This document shows, in pieces, positions 51,805 through 60,804 of a stretch of DNA of 64,000 nucleotides. Made by a program: the position numbers and the translations under genes. Source of the DNA: JBPOFY01 sp051252415 (GTDB lineage Bacteria; Verrucomicrobiota; Verrucomicrobiia; Opitutales; Coraliomargaritaceae); assembly GCA_051252415.1 (NCBI GenBank), contig JBPOGA010000015.1:33657-97656 (forward strand), given 5' to 3'. The notes below the pieces were generated by a model, which worked only from the letters and a program-made list of their open reading frames with translations, did not search any database and was not told the DNA's origin. Each line of letters opens with the position of its first letter. Positions within the stretch are counted from its first letter, which is position 1.

Positions 51805-53319
51805 TTAGTCGATCAGATGAGAGCTAGGCGGAAGCGGCACCTTGTTTTGCTGTCTCCAGGCCACGAGCTCTTTCAACAACTGTTGCGCCATTTCTGGATG
51901 ACTCTTAGCGAGATCGTGACTCTCCTTCAGATCCTCATCGGTATTATACAGCTCCACTTCCTCACTCAACAAATACTGGATAAGTTTCCACTTACCTTTG
52001 CGAATAATCGAGCAAGGAGGATCTCTATATTTACTGGCGATATGCCAGAAGAGTGGCCGCTCTTTGAGCGCTTGCCCCTTCATTAGCGGAACCCAGCTAT
52101 CACCATCCAAGGTTCCAGTGTAATCATTCACTCCAGCGAGTTCGAGGAAAGTAGGAAACAGATCTAAGCCTTGAACTGCGGTAGCATTGCGGCCTACGGC
52201 GACCTTATTGGGCCAATTGATTAACGCCGGAACTCGCAGGCCACCGTCGTAAACTTTGCCCTTCGCTCCACGCAGATTCTTGTTGCTACTTTGCAGTCCG
52301 TTAAAGCCGTTATCAGATGTAAACACGATCACAGTGCTCTCACGTAAACCGGTCTCGTCCAAATAATCGAGAATACGCTTCACGTTGTCGTCGATCGACT
52401 TGACCATCGTCGCATAGGCGGCGACTTCCTGTTTCTTTTTCTCCGACATCATTCCCTGCCCTGTTGAAGGATCTCCCGGCTTATTCATAAAGTGCGCATA
52501 CAAGGCTTCATCCCTTGGAACCGATGGTCTGTGTGGTGAATAAAAATGTAAGTTTACGAAAAACGGTTGATCTTTGTGACGTTGAATAAAATCGATCGCG
52601 TCGTCAGTGAGCCGATCGGTGAGCCATCCGTCACCTTCTTTGTCTTCAATGAACGGGTTCTTAAACGGAGCCACGTAGCCACCGCCAGGAGCGTTGTAGC
52701 CTTGCTTATCTCCACGTGCCGGATCCCCCCACCAAGTGCCGCCAACATTCTCGTGAAAACCGCGGCCAATGGGATAGTATTTCTGAATCTCAGCCGTCTG
52801 ATGCTCCGCGAGCCAACTAAGATCACCATTGCTCGGCTGCCCCAGTTTCTTGTTCGGAAGTGAACTCATTTCGCTTTTGGGGTTTGGACCAACGATGTGC
52901 CACTTCCCGAGGTGGATTAGCTTATAGCCCGCGTCCTTCAGGGGTTGCGAGAAAACCGTATGTTCTTCACCCACTGTCCACTTCGAAAAGATATTATCGG
53001 CTGCTTTCCCCTTCTCCAAAACGGGCACAGTGTAACAACCCGTGCGAAAGGATTGCTTGCCGGTAAGAATGGCCGCGCGTGATGGCGAACAGGTCGGATA
53101 CATGAAGGCATTTTCTAGAACGAGACTCTCTTTTGCCAGTGCATCTAGGTTTGGCGTTTCAAAGTATTGACTCCCCATGAAGCCGACATCCTGCCAACCA
53201 AGATCATCAGCGAGGATGAATATGATGTTGGGCTTCGATCCAGAGCGCTCGGCGGAGGCCGCACAGATAATGAACAGCCCACCCATAATAGTAGATAAGT
53301 ATTTTTTGAATGCTAACAT
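51805..53319 (-). CDS. Type I (S1 family) sulfatase, CSPSR motif
   Basis: 504 residues from the ATG at 53319 (a TTG at 53325 is also in frame). Signal peptide about 1-23; metal pair D38-D39 in LADDLGWQDVG; formylglycine C77 in CSPSR; GKWHIVGPN near residue 138; SDNGFN later. The RGFHENVGGTWWGDPARG block and LHFYSPHRPSVPRDEALYAHF-type segment mark a larger S1 subgroup unlike the others here. It follows the GH97 gene by 193 bp, with an inverted-repeat element in the gap, so it may be partly uncoupled from the GH95-GH97 transcript. Confidence 0.93.
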   Translation of the reverse strand: MLAFKKYLSTIMGGLFIICAASAERSGSKPNIIFILADDLGWQDVGFMGSQYFETPNLDALAKESLVLENAFMYPTCSPSRAAILTGKQSFRTGCYTVPVLEKGKAADNIFSKWTVGEEHTVFSQPLKDAGYKLIHLGKWHIVGPNPKSEMSSLPNKKLGQPSNGDLSWLAEHQTAEIQKYYPIGRGFHENVGGTWWGDPARGDKQGYNAPGGGYVAPFKNPFIEDKEGDGWLTDRLTDDAIDFIQRHKDQPFFVNLHFYSPHRPSVPRDEALYAHFMNKPGDPSTGQGMMSEKKKQEVAAYATMVKSIDDNVKRILDYLDETGLRESTVIVFTSDNGFNGLQSSNKNLRGAKGKVYDGGLRVPALINWPNKVAVGRNATAVQGLDLFPTFLELAGVNDYTGTLDGDSWVPLMKGQALKERPLFWHIASKYRDPPCSIIRKGKWKLIQYLLSEEVELYNTDEDLKESHDLAKSHPEMAQQLLKELVAWRQQNKVPLPPSSHLID

Positions 53320-53350
53320 TGGCAATAGGATAACTGTAAGAGAGTGCTTT

Positions 53351-53466
53351 GGGAGCGCGGACCTCTGCAGTGATCAGCGTAGCTCGCAGAGCGAAGATGA
53401 ATGCCGCATACGTCAGGTTGGCTCTGTGCGCTACCACTAGATGTCCGGACGGAGCCGGACGCTCCC
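53351..53466. repeat. Inverted-repeat element inside the GH97-sulfatase gap
   Basis: GGGAGCG at 53351-53357 pairs with CGCTCCC at 53460-53466, with a GTCCGGACGGAGCCGGAC palindrome next to the right arm and further weak dyads between. Possibly an mRNA-processing or attenuating hairpin. Confidence 0.55.
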
Positions 53467-53512
53467 ATAGGTTGAACATTAGAATGCTCTAAATATTGAG
53501 ATCGATTCATGA

Positions 53513-55489
53513 TTATTGAGCTGGCCGTATCCACATGCAATGTCCTCCACCAGGTGCGATGTCAGCCGAGATAGTGTCGCCCTGTTTCACCTGAATCTTG
53601 CGGACTTGGTAAAGCTCGCGCTTGGTTTCGACTGGTTTGAAGGGAATCTTTTTCTTAGCCGCATCCTTCTTATTCCAACCGCCAGGGAACTGATAATTAC
53701 TTTCCGCCGTGTCTTCGTAAAGGGTCACATTGTATGTCACACCAGGCTTCAGGAAATCGAGTTTGATATCTGTTTTACGGCCCGACTCGTCCGCCAAAGC
53801 AGCCGTAAACCAAGTATCTCCAGAGCGACGTGCCATCGTAATGTAGTCACCAATCTTCATTTCCAGAACCTTAGTGTCATCCCATGTCATTGGCAGCTTC
53901 TTGATATACTCAAAGAGATCCATCTTACGGTTGTAGGCATCCGGCATATCGGGAAGCGTCAGAATACCGCTGTAGAATACAAGGCACTGCCCCACTTGAG
54001 AGACTACTGTGCTAGGGATCTGTTTATGAACTTTATCACGTGCAATGGATTGATCCATGTCAAACAAGCCGCAGCTACGATCGACGGGGCCGCCGAGATT
54101 ATGCACGACAGGGAAAACCGAAAGCTCGGAGGGTGTAGCGGGCACACGACTCTGTGCATCCAGCATACTGTTCACATACTCGTTCGACATGTAATGCGGA
54201 TAAGTGCGCGCCAGACCTGTCGGCTTATTCGGCTCATGTAAGTTATACATAATCTGATACTCTGCACACTTCTCAATGACCTTCACGCTAAAGGCATTCT
54301 TAGCTTGATTACCGCCTCCGAGGAAGCCGTGCTTGATACCTGCAATCCCCCACTTCTGGTATTGTGCAAAGGTGCGATCCATATCGAAGCCCTTCAGCGC
54401 CTTATCATTAATATAGAGCCAGATACCAACACCCTTTTCTTTGGCGTAGCTAGTCACCTTAGGCATGTCTACTTCGTGTTCGTAAGTTACAGGATCAGAC
54501 TTTGTGCTTCTTTCTGGACCATACCATTCCGCGTCGATGATAAGAAAGGGCAATCCATGTTCATGGGCGAAATCGATATAGCGAATATAGCTTTCGGTGT
54601 TAATTCCGTATATGAAACCGTCGTCCGCCTCGCCACCGTGGCAGCGCCAATCCCAGAGACTTACACCCGTCTTGATCCAACTGGTATCGGCCAGCTTATT
54701 CGGATCGTTCAAATTCATGATCATCGTAGACTCGACTAACTCACCTGGTGTCGCGGTGATCTGTATCGTGCGCCATGCGCTCACAGATCCAGCGGCAGAA
54801 TTCATTGTGCCATTAAATGTCAATGTGCGCTTATCTGTGCCGAGCGTAAGATTTGCATCCGCAGAATTCACCACTGCAGCTTCGTGCAAAGAAATAAAGC
54901 AGTCATTCGCAAGCTGAGCCGTAAACGGTGTGCGACAGGGTTTCTTGATATTCGAGAAAGGCACATCATTGAACAGTGTCGTCGAAGTCGCCGCATACCA
55001 TGCAACTGGTGCCTTTGAAACGATCGATACTTGCGAGTATTCTTTCGCGAAATTCGCATTCTTCAGAGCACTCTGCTCAGGAAAGACATAGCGAAATGCC
55101 ACCCCATCGTTGTATGCACGTAGGATGACCTGCATCCTGCGCTTCGCCCCTGTAGCCTCGGTAACGTCCAAGGTCAGTTCGTTGTAGTGATTGCGATATT
55201 CACTGAATTGGCCCCAAGCTGGCGTCCATGTTTCATCGTGTGAACCCTTTTCCGAACCAGTCACCGTAAGTGCACCTGCAAAGACACCCTCCGCGAGCTC
55301 GATGCCCAAACGTGACTTTGCAATCACAGGCTTTCCGTTGAAATCAACGGAATAGAAAACCTTTCCACCCTCCGTATGCGCGCGAAGCTGGATATCCTCA
55401 TCAGGTGAGTTAATAGATGAAGCTGCCGACGCAATGGACGGGAACAAAGCGACAAGGCCTAGTAAGGCAAGTGATCGAAACTGTTTCAT
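53513..55489 (-). CDS. GH97 family glycosidase (alpha-glucosidase/alpha-galactosidase family)
   Basis: 658 residues. Signal peptide about 1-22. N-terminal beta-supersandwich (about 25-270, VFYSVDFNGKPVIAKSRLGIEL, YNDGVAFRYVFPE). The TIM barrel runs from SWIKTGVSLWDWRCHGG (about 271), with FLIIDAEWYG, NLHEPNKPTG (about 400) and HNLGGPVDRS, then the C-terminal beta domain (DYITMARRSGDTWFTAALAD). GH97 acts on alpha-linked glucose or galactose with calcium. Where retaining members have the nucleophile (a KVDF-type strand) this protein has GIKHGFLGGG, which fits the inverting subgroup or an altered mechanism. It follows GH95 by 46 bp. Confidence 0.88.
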   Translation of the reverse strand: MKQFRSLALLGLVALFPSIASAASSINSPDEDIQLRAHTEGGKVFYSVDFNGKPVIAKSRLGIELAEGVFAGALTVTGSEKGSHDETWTPAWGQFSEYRNHYNELTLDVTEATGAKRRMQVILRAYNDGVAFRYVFPEQSALKNANFAKEYSQVSIVSKAPVAWYAATSTTLFNDVPFSNIKKPCRTPFTAQLANDCFISLHEAAVVNSADANLTLGTDKRTLTFNGTMNSAAGSVSAWRTIQITATPGELVESTMIMNLNDPNKLADTSWIKTGVSLWDWRCHGGEADDGFIYGINTESYIRYIDFAHEHGLPFLIIDAEWYGPERSTKSDPVTYEHEVDMPKVTSYAKEKGVGIWLYINDKALKGFDMDRTFAQYQKWGIAGIKHGFLGGGNQAKNAFSVKVIEKCAEYQIMYNLHEPNKPTGLARTYPHYMSNEYVNSMLDAQSRVPATPSELSVFPVVHNLGGPVDRSCGLFDMDQSIARDKVHKQIPSTVVSQVGQCLVFYSGILTLPDMPDAYNRKMDLFEYIKKLPMTWDDTKVLEMKIGDYITMARRSGDTWFTAALADESGRKTDIKLDFLKPGVTYNVTLYEDTAESNYQFPGGWNKKDAAKKKIPFKPVETKRELYQVRKIQVKQGDTISADIAPGGGHCMWIRPAQ

Positions 55490-55535
55490 TATTTAATGTC
55501 ATTGAATTTCTTTGATCTGTCGGACGCTGTGTAAA

Positions 55536-58001
55536 CTATTTCCAAACCTTGGATTCGCCTTTCTTCAGCTTGATGGTTTCGCTGAGATCTCCGTCGTGAT
55601 AGACTCGAAACTGGGTGTCACGGCTCGCGCGAATGGTCGCCTGCTGAAGCTTGTTACTGCCCCACTCGATATCGACTTCAAGGCCACCACGTGCGCGTAA
55701 GCCGACGACCTTCCCCTTCGACCATGCGGATGGAAGTGCTGGCAAGAGGTGCAAAATGTATGGTGCACTGACCAGCGACTCGTCTGGCACGACTGGCACG
55801 AAATGCTTCGGATTCTCTGGTGACTTTTCGTAAGCGACGAAGGCAGCTGCTTCAATCGTCTTCGCGCTGCTATTTACACTACGCAAATGACTTTGTAAGA
55901 GCATTTCACAGACGCCTGCGCCGCCGCCGAAGTTACCATCGATTTGAAATGGTGGGTGGAAATCAAATAGGTTCGGGTAGGCACGCTTGGATGTCAGGAA
56001 CTTGTAGATCTTATGCGCACGATCACCATTGTGTAAACGTGACCAGAAGTTAGTCTTCCAGCCAGTGCTCCAACCAGTCGACGCGTCTCCGCGATGTGCC
56101 ATGGTGACCAGTGCTGCCTCGTAAAGTTCTGGAGTCGTGAGTGGCGATATATCACGGCCTGGATGTAGCGCAATCAGGTGAGAGATATGGCGATGCGTAT
56201 TCTTTGGATCATCCCAATCATCAATCCATTCCTGAAGTTGACCGTGCTTGCCGATCTTCTGCGGACTGAGTTGTGGAATCATCTTCTGCAGTGTGGCGCG
56301 GAAGTCCGCATCACGATCCAAGATGTAAGAGGCTTCAATACAGTCTGTAAAGAGACCTAGGATGAGTTGCTGGTCCCAAGCGGCTCCATAAGTTTGTTTG
56401 TTGAGCTTGCCCTTGTTGTAATTATTCTCGGGCGACCATGTTGGGTAAACAACCAGTGTGCCATCCTTCCATGGCGCCAGATGCTCGACGAAAAATTCAG
56501 CGGCTCCCTTCATGATTGGATAGGCCTCTTCCAGATAATCCCTGTCGCCTCCAAAGGCGTAGTGCTCCAGCAGATGTTGCGCAAGCCAGTGCCCCGCTTG
56601 TTGCATGCGGCGTCCATGCTCGTTCTGAGCAGTCCATCCGAATACATTGCCGTTCAATCCCATGCTCCAGCCTTTTTTCACGCCAAAGGTCTCGCGGGCC
56701 GTATGCTTACCGGACTCAGCAATCACCTTCATATATTCAAAATATGGGCTGAATGATTCCGGCAGATTAGCGGTCTCGACCATCCAGTAGTTCATGGCGA
56801 GATTGATGTCGGTGTGGTAATCAGCATTCCAGGCTGGCTTGATGCTGGCATTCCAAAGCCCTTGTAAATTCGACGGGACGGGTGCTCCACGCGAGCAGCT
56901 CAATTGAAGGTAACGAGAATAATTAAAATATAGATTCTCTAACTCCAGGCTGGCTTGCTTGACCAACTCATCCGTGGTTTTCCCTGAGGGCTTAAAGTCC
57001 AGATCCAAGTAGCAACGCCCCATTAATTCTGAGAAATCCGCAACATGGGCCTTTTTCAGAGCTTCATAGCCAAGCTTACTCGCAGCTGTAATCCTCTTAT
57101 TTGAATCGCCCATGAAATCACGGCCCTTGAACTTTGGGTAGTTCGGTAAGTAGTCGGAATAGCCAGCAAGGTAGATACGAACATCAGTCGCGCCGCTCAC
57201 CTTTATCGAGCCATCAGCTTGCGCACTGACTTTACCATCCACGGCATCAACTTCGATGATCTGACCGAAATGTGTATTATCCAAAGTCATTTTCGCCTCG
57301 CCGGCCAAGGTGATGCGATTCCCTTCAGCCTTCAGCGCATTCACTTTGTGATAAGTGATGGTTTGAATCGTAAGGTTCAGCGTTGCGCCTTTAGCAGTAT
57401 AGCGTGCCCCCATGACATCGTTCGGATAGCTGCAAAAATACTCGCGGGTAAACTCTCCCCCATTTGAGGAATAACTCACACGGCCAAGACCAGTGCGCGT
57501 ATCCAATGAGCGCTGATAATCTTGCGCTGCTTCGGGATCATGCCCGGTCTGGATCACTACGTTGGTAAAAGGAGCATAATTACCTAGCTTCTCTTGGGTC
57601 GCGAGATACTTGGTGGACATGGACTCCATCGCTTCTGGACCAGTGCCTTGACGCTCTTCACGATAAGCCTGACGCACGATTTCGAAATCTTCAGCTGTCA
57701 CACTGCGGGCCGCCGACTGAGCCACTTCGTCCTGCCCTCGCTTGGCATCCATCCAGAGCGTAATATCATTGATGCACAAATGCTCTTCATCGACACCACC
57801 CGAGAACATTGCTCCAAGTCGACCATTGCCCAGCGGTAGGGCTGTCTTAATAAAGTTGGGCTCTTTCTTTTTGCCCTTAGACTTGATCAGATCACCGGCA
57901 GCCGGTGTATCGTATTGAAGAACGAAACGTTCATTTGCGCACAGCGTCGAGAGAGACAGCGATAGGATGCTAAAGATAGCAGTTTTTAGGATATATTTCA
58001 T
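55536..58001 (-). CDS. GH95 family alpha-L-fucosidase/galactosidase
   Basis: 821 residues. Signal peptide about 1-21. N-terminal beta domain with ALPLGNGRLGAMFSGG (about 53-68) and EEHLCINDITLW. The (alpha/alpha)6 domain includes GLWNASIKPAWNADYHTDIN and LAMNYW (about 390-412), equivalent to the Asn pair of AfcA-type enzymes; WSPENNY (about 522-528), holding the probable general-acid Glu; and FQIDGNFGG (about 685-695), with the catalytic-base-associated Asp. Inverting hydrolysis of terminal alpha-L-fucose (or L-galactose) is the family activity. First gene of a GH95-GH97-sulfatase operon with the shared motif 92 bp upstream. Complete by comparison with typical ~780-820-residue members. Confidence 0.92.
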   Translation of the reverse strand: MKYILKTAIFSILSLSLSTLCANERFVLQYDTPAAGDLIKSKGKKKEPNFIKTALPLGNGRLGAMFSGGVDEEHLCINDITLWMDAKRGQDEVAQSAARSVTAEDFEIVRQAYREERQGTGPEAMESMSTKYLATQEKLGNYAPFTNVVIQTGHDPEAAQDYQRSLDTRTGLGRVSYSSNGGEFTREYFCSYPNDVMGARYTAKGATLNLTIQTITYHKVNALKAEGNRITLAGEAKMTLDNTHFGQIIEVDAVDGKVSAQADGSIKVSGATDVRIYLAGYSDYLPNYPKFKGRDFMGDSNKRITAASKLGYEALKKAHVADFSELMGRCYLDLDFKPSGKTTDELVKQASLELENLYFNYSRYLQLSCSRGAPVPSNLQGLWNASIKPAWNADYHTDINLAMNYWMVETANLPESFSPYFEYMKVIAESGKHTARETFGVKKGWSMGLNGNVFGWTAQNEHGRRMQQAGHWLAQHLLEHYAFGGDRDYLEEAYPIMKGAAEFFVEHLAPWKDGTLVVYPTWSPENNYNKGKLNKQTYGAAWDQQLILGLFTDCIEASYILDRDADFRATLQKMIPQLSPQKIGKHGQLQEWIDDWDDPKNTHRHISHLIALHPGRDISPLTTPELYEAALVTMAHRGDASTGWSTGWKTNFWSRLHNGDRAHKIYKFLTSKRAYPNLFDFHPPFQIDGNFGGGAGVCEMLLQSHLRSVNSSAKTIEAAAFVAYEKSPENPKHFVPVVPDESLVSAPYILHLLPALPSAWSKGKVVGLRARGGLEVDIEWGSNKLQQATIRASRDTQFRVYHDGDLSETIKLKKGESKVWK

Positions 58002-58093
58002 CGATAGTTAAATACAGGAGGGTAATGACTCGCGCAGGTGGGTAAGACGGTTCTGAGATTCGTGTACAGAATACCACAGATTCAAGTAAACAG

Positions 58094-58118
58094 TCTATCA
58101 CCTGAAATAGGTAAATTC
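58094..58118 (-). promoter_or_regulatory. Shared regulatory motif upstream of the GH95-GH97-sulfatase operon
   Basis: The plus strand reads TCTATCACCTGAAATAGGTA, the closest single match to the consensus, 92 bp before the ATG at 58001. Confidence 0.7.
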
Positions 58119-58227
58119 GAGACAAGCTCAGAGAACCCACCTAATCAGCCAAATATACACTAAAGTGTCCAGTATCCATGATCATCATTCATCGATACAG
58201 ACACGATATCCGAAACGCCTAAAAAAT

Positions 58228-59706
58228 TTATAGCGGTTCAGGCGCCCAATCAGGGATACCTTTTTCTTTTAGCTGCTTATGGTAACGGATATAAAATGGG
58301 AATTCCTCTTCTTTAAGTTTCGGTAAGTCTTCATTCACCATTAATGGCTGCACCGATTCCCACCATTTGTCGTAGGACTGACCCAATTTCTCGACGACTT
58401 CAGGATAAGATTTCGCGACATTACTCTCCTGAGAGGGATCCTTCGAAATGTCATAAAGCTCGTTATTATTCACTAAACGCCAACGCTGTGTGCGCACAGC
58501 AGACTTCTTATATTTAAACCCATCACGCTGGCCAGGATTCCAACGTCCACAGTGGAAGAACAACTCGCGATCTGGCCAATCAGCCTTCGGATCTTTCAGT
58601 AATGGCAACAGTGAACGCCCATCGAGATCCTGCACATCTTTAGGCAATTCAGCACCCGCTAATTCAACAAAGGTCTGATAAAGGTCAATGTGCGCTGTCA
58701 TTACGTCCACATCCACATTCTCGTTCAAGACGCCCTGCCACTGCCAGAATGCTGGCACATGTGTGCCGCCTTCGTGTGGTGAATTTTTAGCGCCCTTAAG
58801 GTTCGCATTAAAGTGTGTCACTTGCTTACCGTGCAATCTACCTTTCAAGTGTGTCGCACCATTATCTGTCATATAGATGACAATTGTATTCTCCAAGGCA
58901 CCCCACTCCTCAAGTTTAGCTAACAACTGCCCGAAATTATCATCTAGATTTTCAACCATGCCATAACGACCAGCAGTGCCCTTGTCGTAGCCGAGATCCC
59001 TGAAGCGCTTGGTGTATTTTTCCGGCGCAACGAGTGGTGCGTGTGGTGCATTTAATGAGATATATGCAAAGTATGGCTTTTTTGCGGCATGCTGTTGCTT
59101 AATCCAAGCTAATCCAGATTCGAAAAAGAGATCTGTGCAGAAACCTTTAGTCTGCACGATAGTGTCGTTATGTAATAAGACGTTATCAAAGTAGAGATTC
59201 TCGCCGTTTGGCGGAAAGTCACCATACCTTAGCTGGCCAATGCCACCCGCTCCGTGCATCAAGACTTCGTCAAAACCACGACTGCTAGGCAGATACTCCT
59301 CTTCATCGCCGAGATGCCACTTACCGAAGAGACCTGTAGCATAACCAGCTGCCTGTAAGGCTTGTGGGAATGTATAGGTATCGAGCGCCATACGTTCACG
59401 TTGATAGATCGTATGTGTCACACCGTTTTTAAACGGCGCACGGCCACTCATCAACGCAGCTCGTGTTGGAGCGCATGTTGGACTTACTTGAAAATCATTA
59501 AAGCGAACAGCCTTATCATGAAAACGATCGATATGCGGCGTCTTAACAACTTCATTTCCCATGCAGGAAAGGTCTCCCATCCCTTGGTCATCAGTCATGA
59601 CCAAAACAATATTAGGGCGACTGCCCTTCATTGATTCCGCAAAAGCAGCCACGGTCAAAATTGACCCTAGTGACACGCTCAAAAAAGTTTTCATTTTCAA
59701 ATTCAT
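58228..59706 (-). CDS. Type I (S1 family) sulfatase, CAPTR motif
   Basis: 492 residues; ATG at 59706, or a second ATG four codons later. Signal peptide about 1-24; metal pair D39-D40 in MTDDQGMGDLS; formylglycine C78 in CAPTR, a Thr variant; GKWHLGDEEEYLPS near residue 124; TDNGAT later. The LHGAGGIGQL-type block (MHGAGGIGQLRYGDFPPN) and NANLKGAKNSPHEGGTHVPAFW identify an S1 subgroup not otherwise present here. It lies 14 bp after the GH43-like gene, as last gene of the operon starting at 62289. Confidence 0.93.
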   Translation of the reverse strand: MNLKMKTFLSVSLGSILTVAAFAESMKGSRPNIVLVMTDDQGMGDLSCMGNEVVKTPHIDRFHDKAVRFNDFQVSPTCAPTRAALMSGRAPFKNGVTHTIYQRERMALDTYTFPQALQAAGYATGLFGKWHLGDEEEYLPSSRGFDEVLMHGAGGIGQLRYGDFPPNGENLYFDNVLLHNDTIVQTKGFCTDLFFESGLAWIKQQHAAKKPYFAYISLNAPHAPLVAPEKYTKRFRDLGYDKGTAGRYGMVENLDDNFGQLLAKLEEWGALENTIVIYMTDNGATHLKGRLHGKQVTHFNANLKGAKNSPHEGGTHVPAFWQWQGVLNENVDVDVMTAHIDLYQTFVELAGAELPKDVQDLDGRSLLPLLKDPKADWPDRELFFHCGRWNPGQRDGFKYKKSAVRTQRWRLVNNNELYDISKDPSQESNVAKSYPEVVEKLGQSYDKWWESVQPLMVNEDLPKLKEEEFPFYIRYHKQLKEKGIPDWAPEPL

Positions 59707-59720
59707 AATTTATTTAGGTC

Positions 59721-60779
59721 CTACTCTCCGTCCCAATCGTCGAGTTTAATGTAATATCCGGCAGATGGCTTATCATCGTGACAAGAAAGGAAAAGATACT
59801 CGGGCTTGCCGTCTTTCCAAAGGATGCTTGGGCGCTCACTGCGTGCGAGTTTGTCACCAAAATAAATTTCATTGGTTTTGTAACCAACTTTTGGCTCGTC
59901 CCAATTGATCCCGTCTTTCGATTGATATATCAAACCTGGGCGGTAGCCGCCCTTCTTGAGTTCATCTTTAGGAATCGGATTTCCCTCCAGCATATTCTTC
60001 ACACCCTGACGGTCCTCCACGATCATGTAATACATATCGTTATAATAAAAAGCATAGGGATCTTCGATATCCACTCCTTGATCGATGTAAGTGATGACTG
60101 GGTTTCCTTCATAGTTCACGTAAGGACCTTCAATCTTATCACTCACTGCAAACGACATTTCACGAAAACCTGTCTTAATTGGAAAACGATCCGTCATCGA
60201 CTTGTAGTAGATCCGGTATTTTCCATCTGGCGCGACCACAAAAGTGGGATTAGACGCATGGACAATATTATACTCCCCCATCTTACCCGAAGCTGGAATC
60301 ACAGGATTCAGTGGACTCTCCGTCCATGGGCCATTCAAGGACTTAGCGGTGGCAATACCGACCTCCTGCTTTGAGCCATTCTCGTCTTTGTAGTGATTCA
60401 AAAGGAAGACTAACACATAGGTATCACCAACTTTAGAGACCTGCGGGTTATGGTAACTGGCTTCGTCACTGACAAATAAATCACCCACCAAAGTATAAGG
60501 TCCTTCGACACTGTCGGCGACCCAATGGACAATCTTACTATGCTTGATCCAACTACCGTCATTTGGAATCACCGAATTGAAGATATGTAACTTCCCATCT
60601 TCATCATAAATCGGAGCCATCCCCCACGTCCAAGAGACATCGTCAGATTCCAATATATATTCACCTGGGGTCTGAGCCTCGAGAAACGAAGATACTTCGA
60701 TAGCCGAAGTCTGTTGGTAACACGCCAAGCCTAGAATGCCGCTCAATAAAGCCTTACAAAAAATTTCTTTAATCATCAT
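59721..60779 (-). CDS. GH43-like five-bladed propeller glycosidase
   Basis: 352 residues. Hydrophobic signal about 6-26. Blade repeats of the GH43/32/68 superfamily: WTWGMAPIYDEDGKLHIFNS (about 50-69), SYHNPQVSKVGDTYVLVFLLN, SNPTFVVAPDGKYRIYYKS, DIEDPYAFYYNDMYYMIVED (about 225-244) and a terminal SERPSILWKDGKPEYLFLSC. The recurring acidic residues at blade starts fit the Asp/Glu triad of these enzymes, but the family cannot be fixed by eye. It differs markedly from the propeller enzyme at 31283, sharing only the GGYRPG motif. It sits between two sulfatase genes, 25 bp and 14 bp away, in one operon. Confidence 0.75.
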   Translation of the reverse strand: MMIKEIFCKALLSGILGLACYQQTSAIEVSSFLEAQTPGEYILESDDVSWTWGMAPIYDEDGKLHIFNSVIPNDGSWIKHSKIVHWVADSVEGPYTLVGDLFVSDEASYHNPQVSKVGDTYVLVFLLNHYKDENGSKQEVGIATAKSLNGPWTESPLNPVIPASGKMGEYNIVHASNPTFVVAPDGKYRIYYKSMTDRFPIKTGFREMSFAVSDKIEGPYVNYEGNPVITYIDQGVDIEDPYAFYYNDMYYMIVEDRQGVKNMLEGNPIPKDELKKGGYRPGLIYQSKDGINWDEPKVGYKTNEIYFGDKLARSERPSILWKDGKPEYLFLSCHDDKPSAGYYIKLDDWDGE

Positions 60780-60804
60780 TTTAAATTATACTGTCGTTCC
60801 TGAG

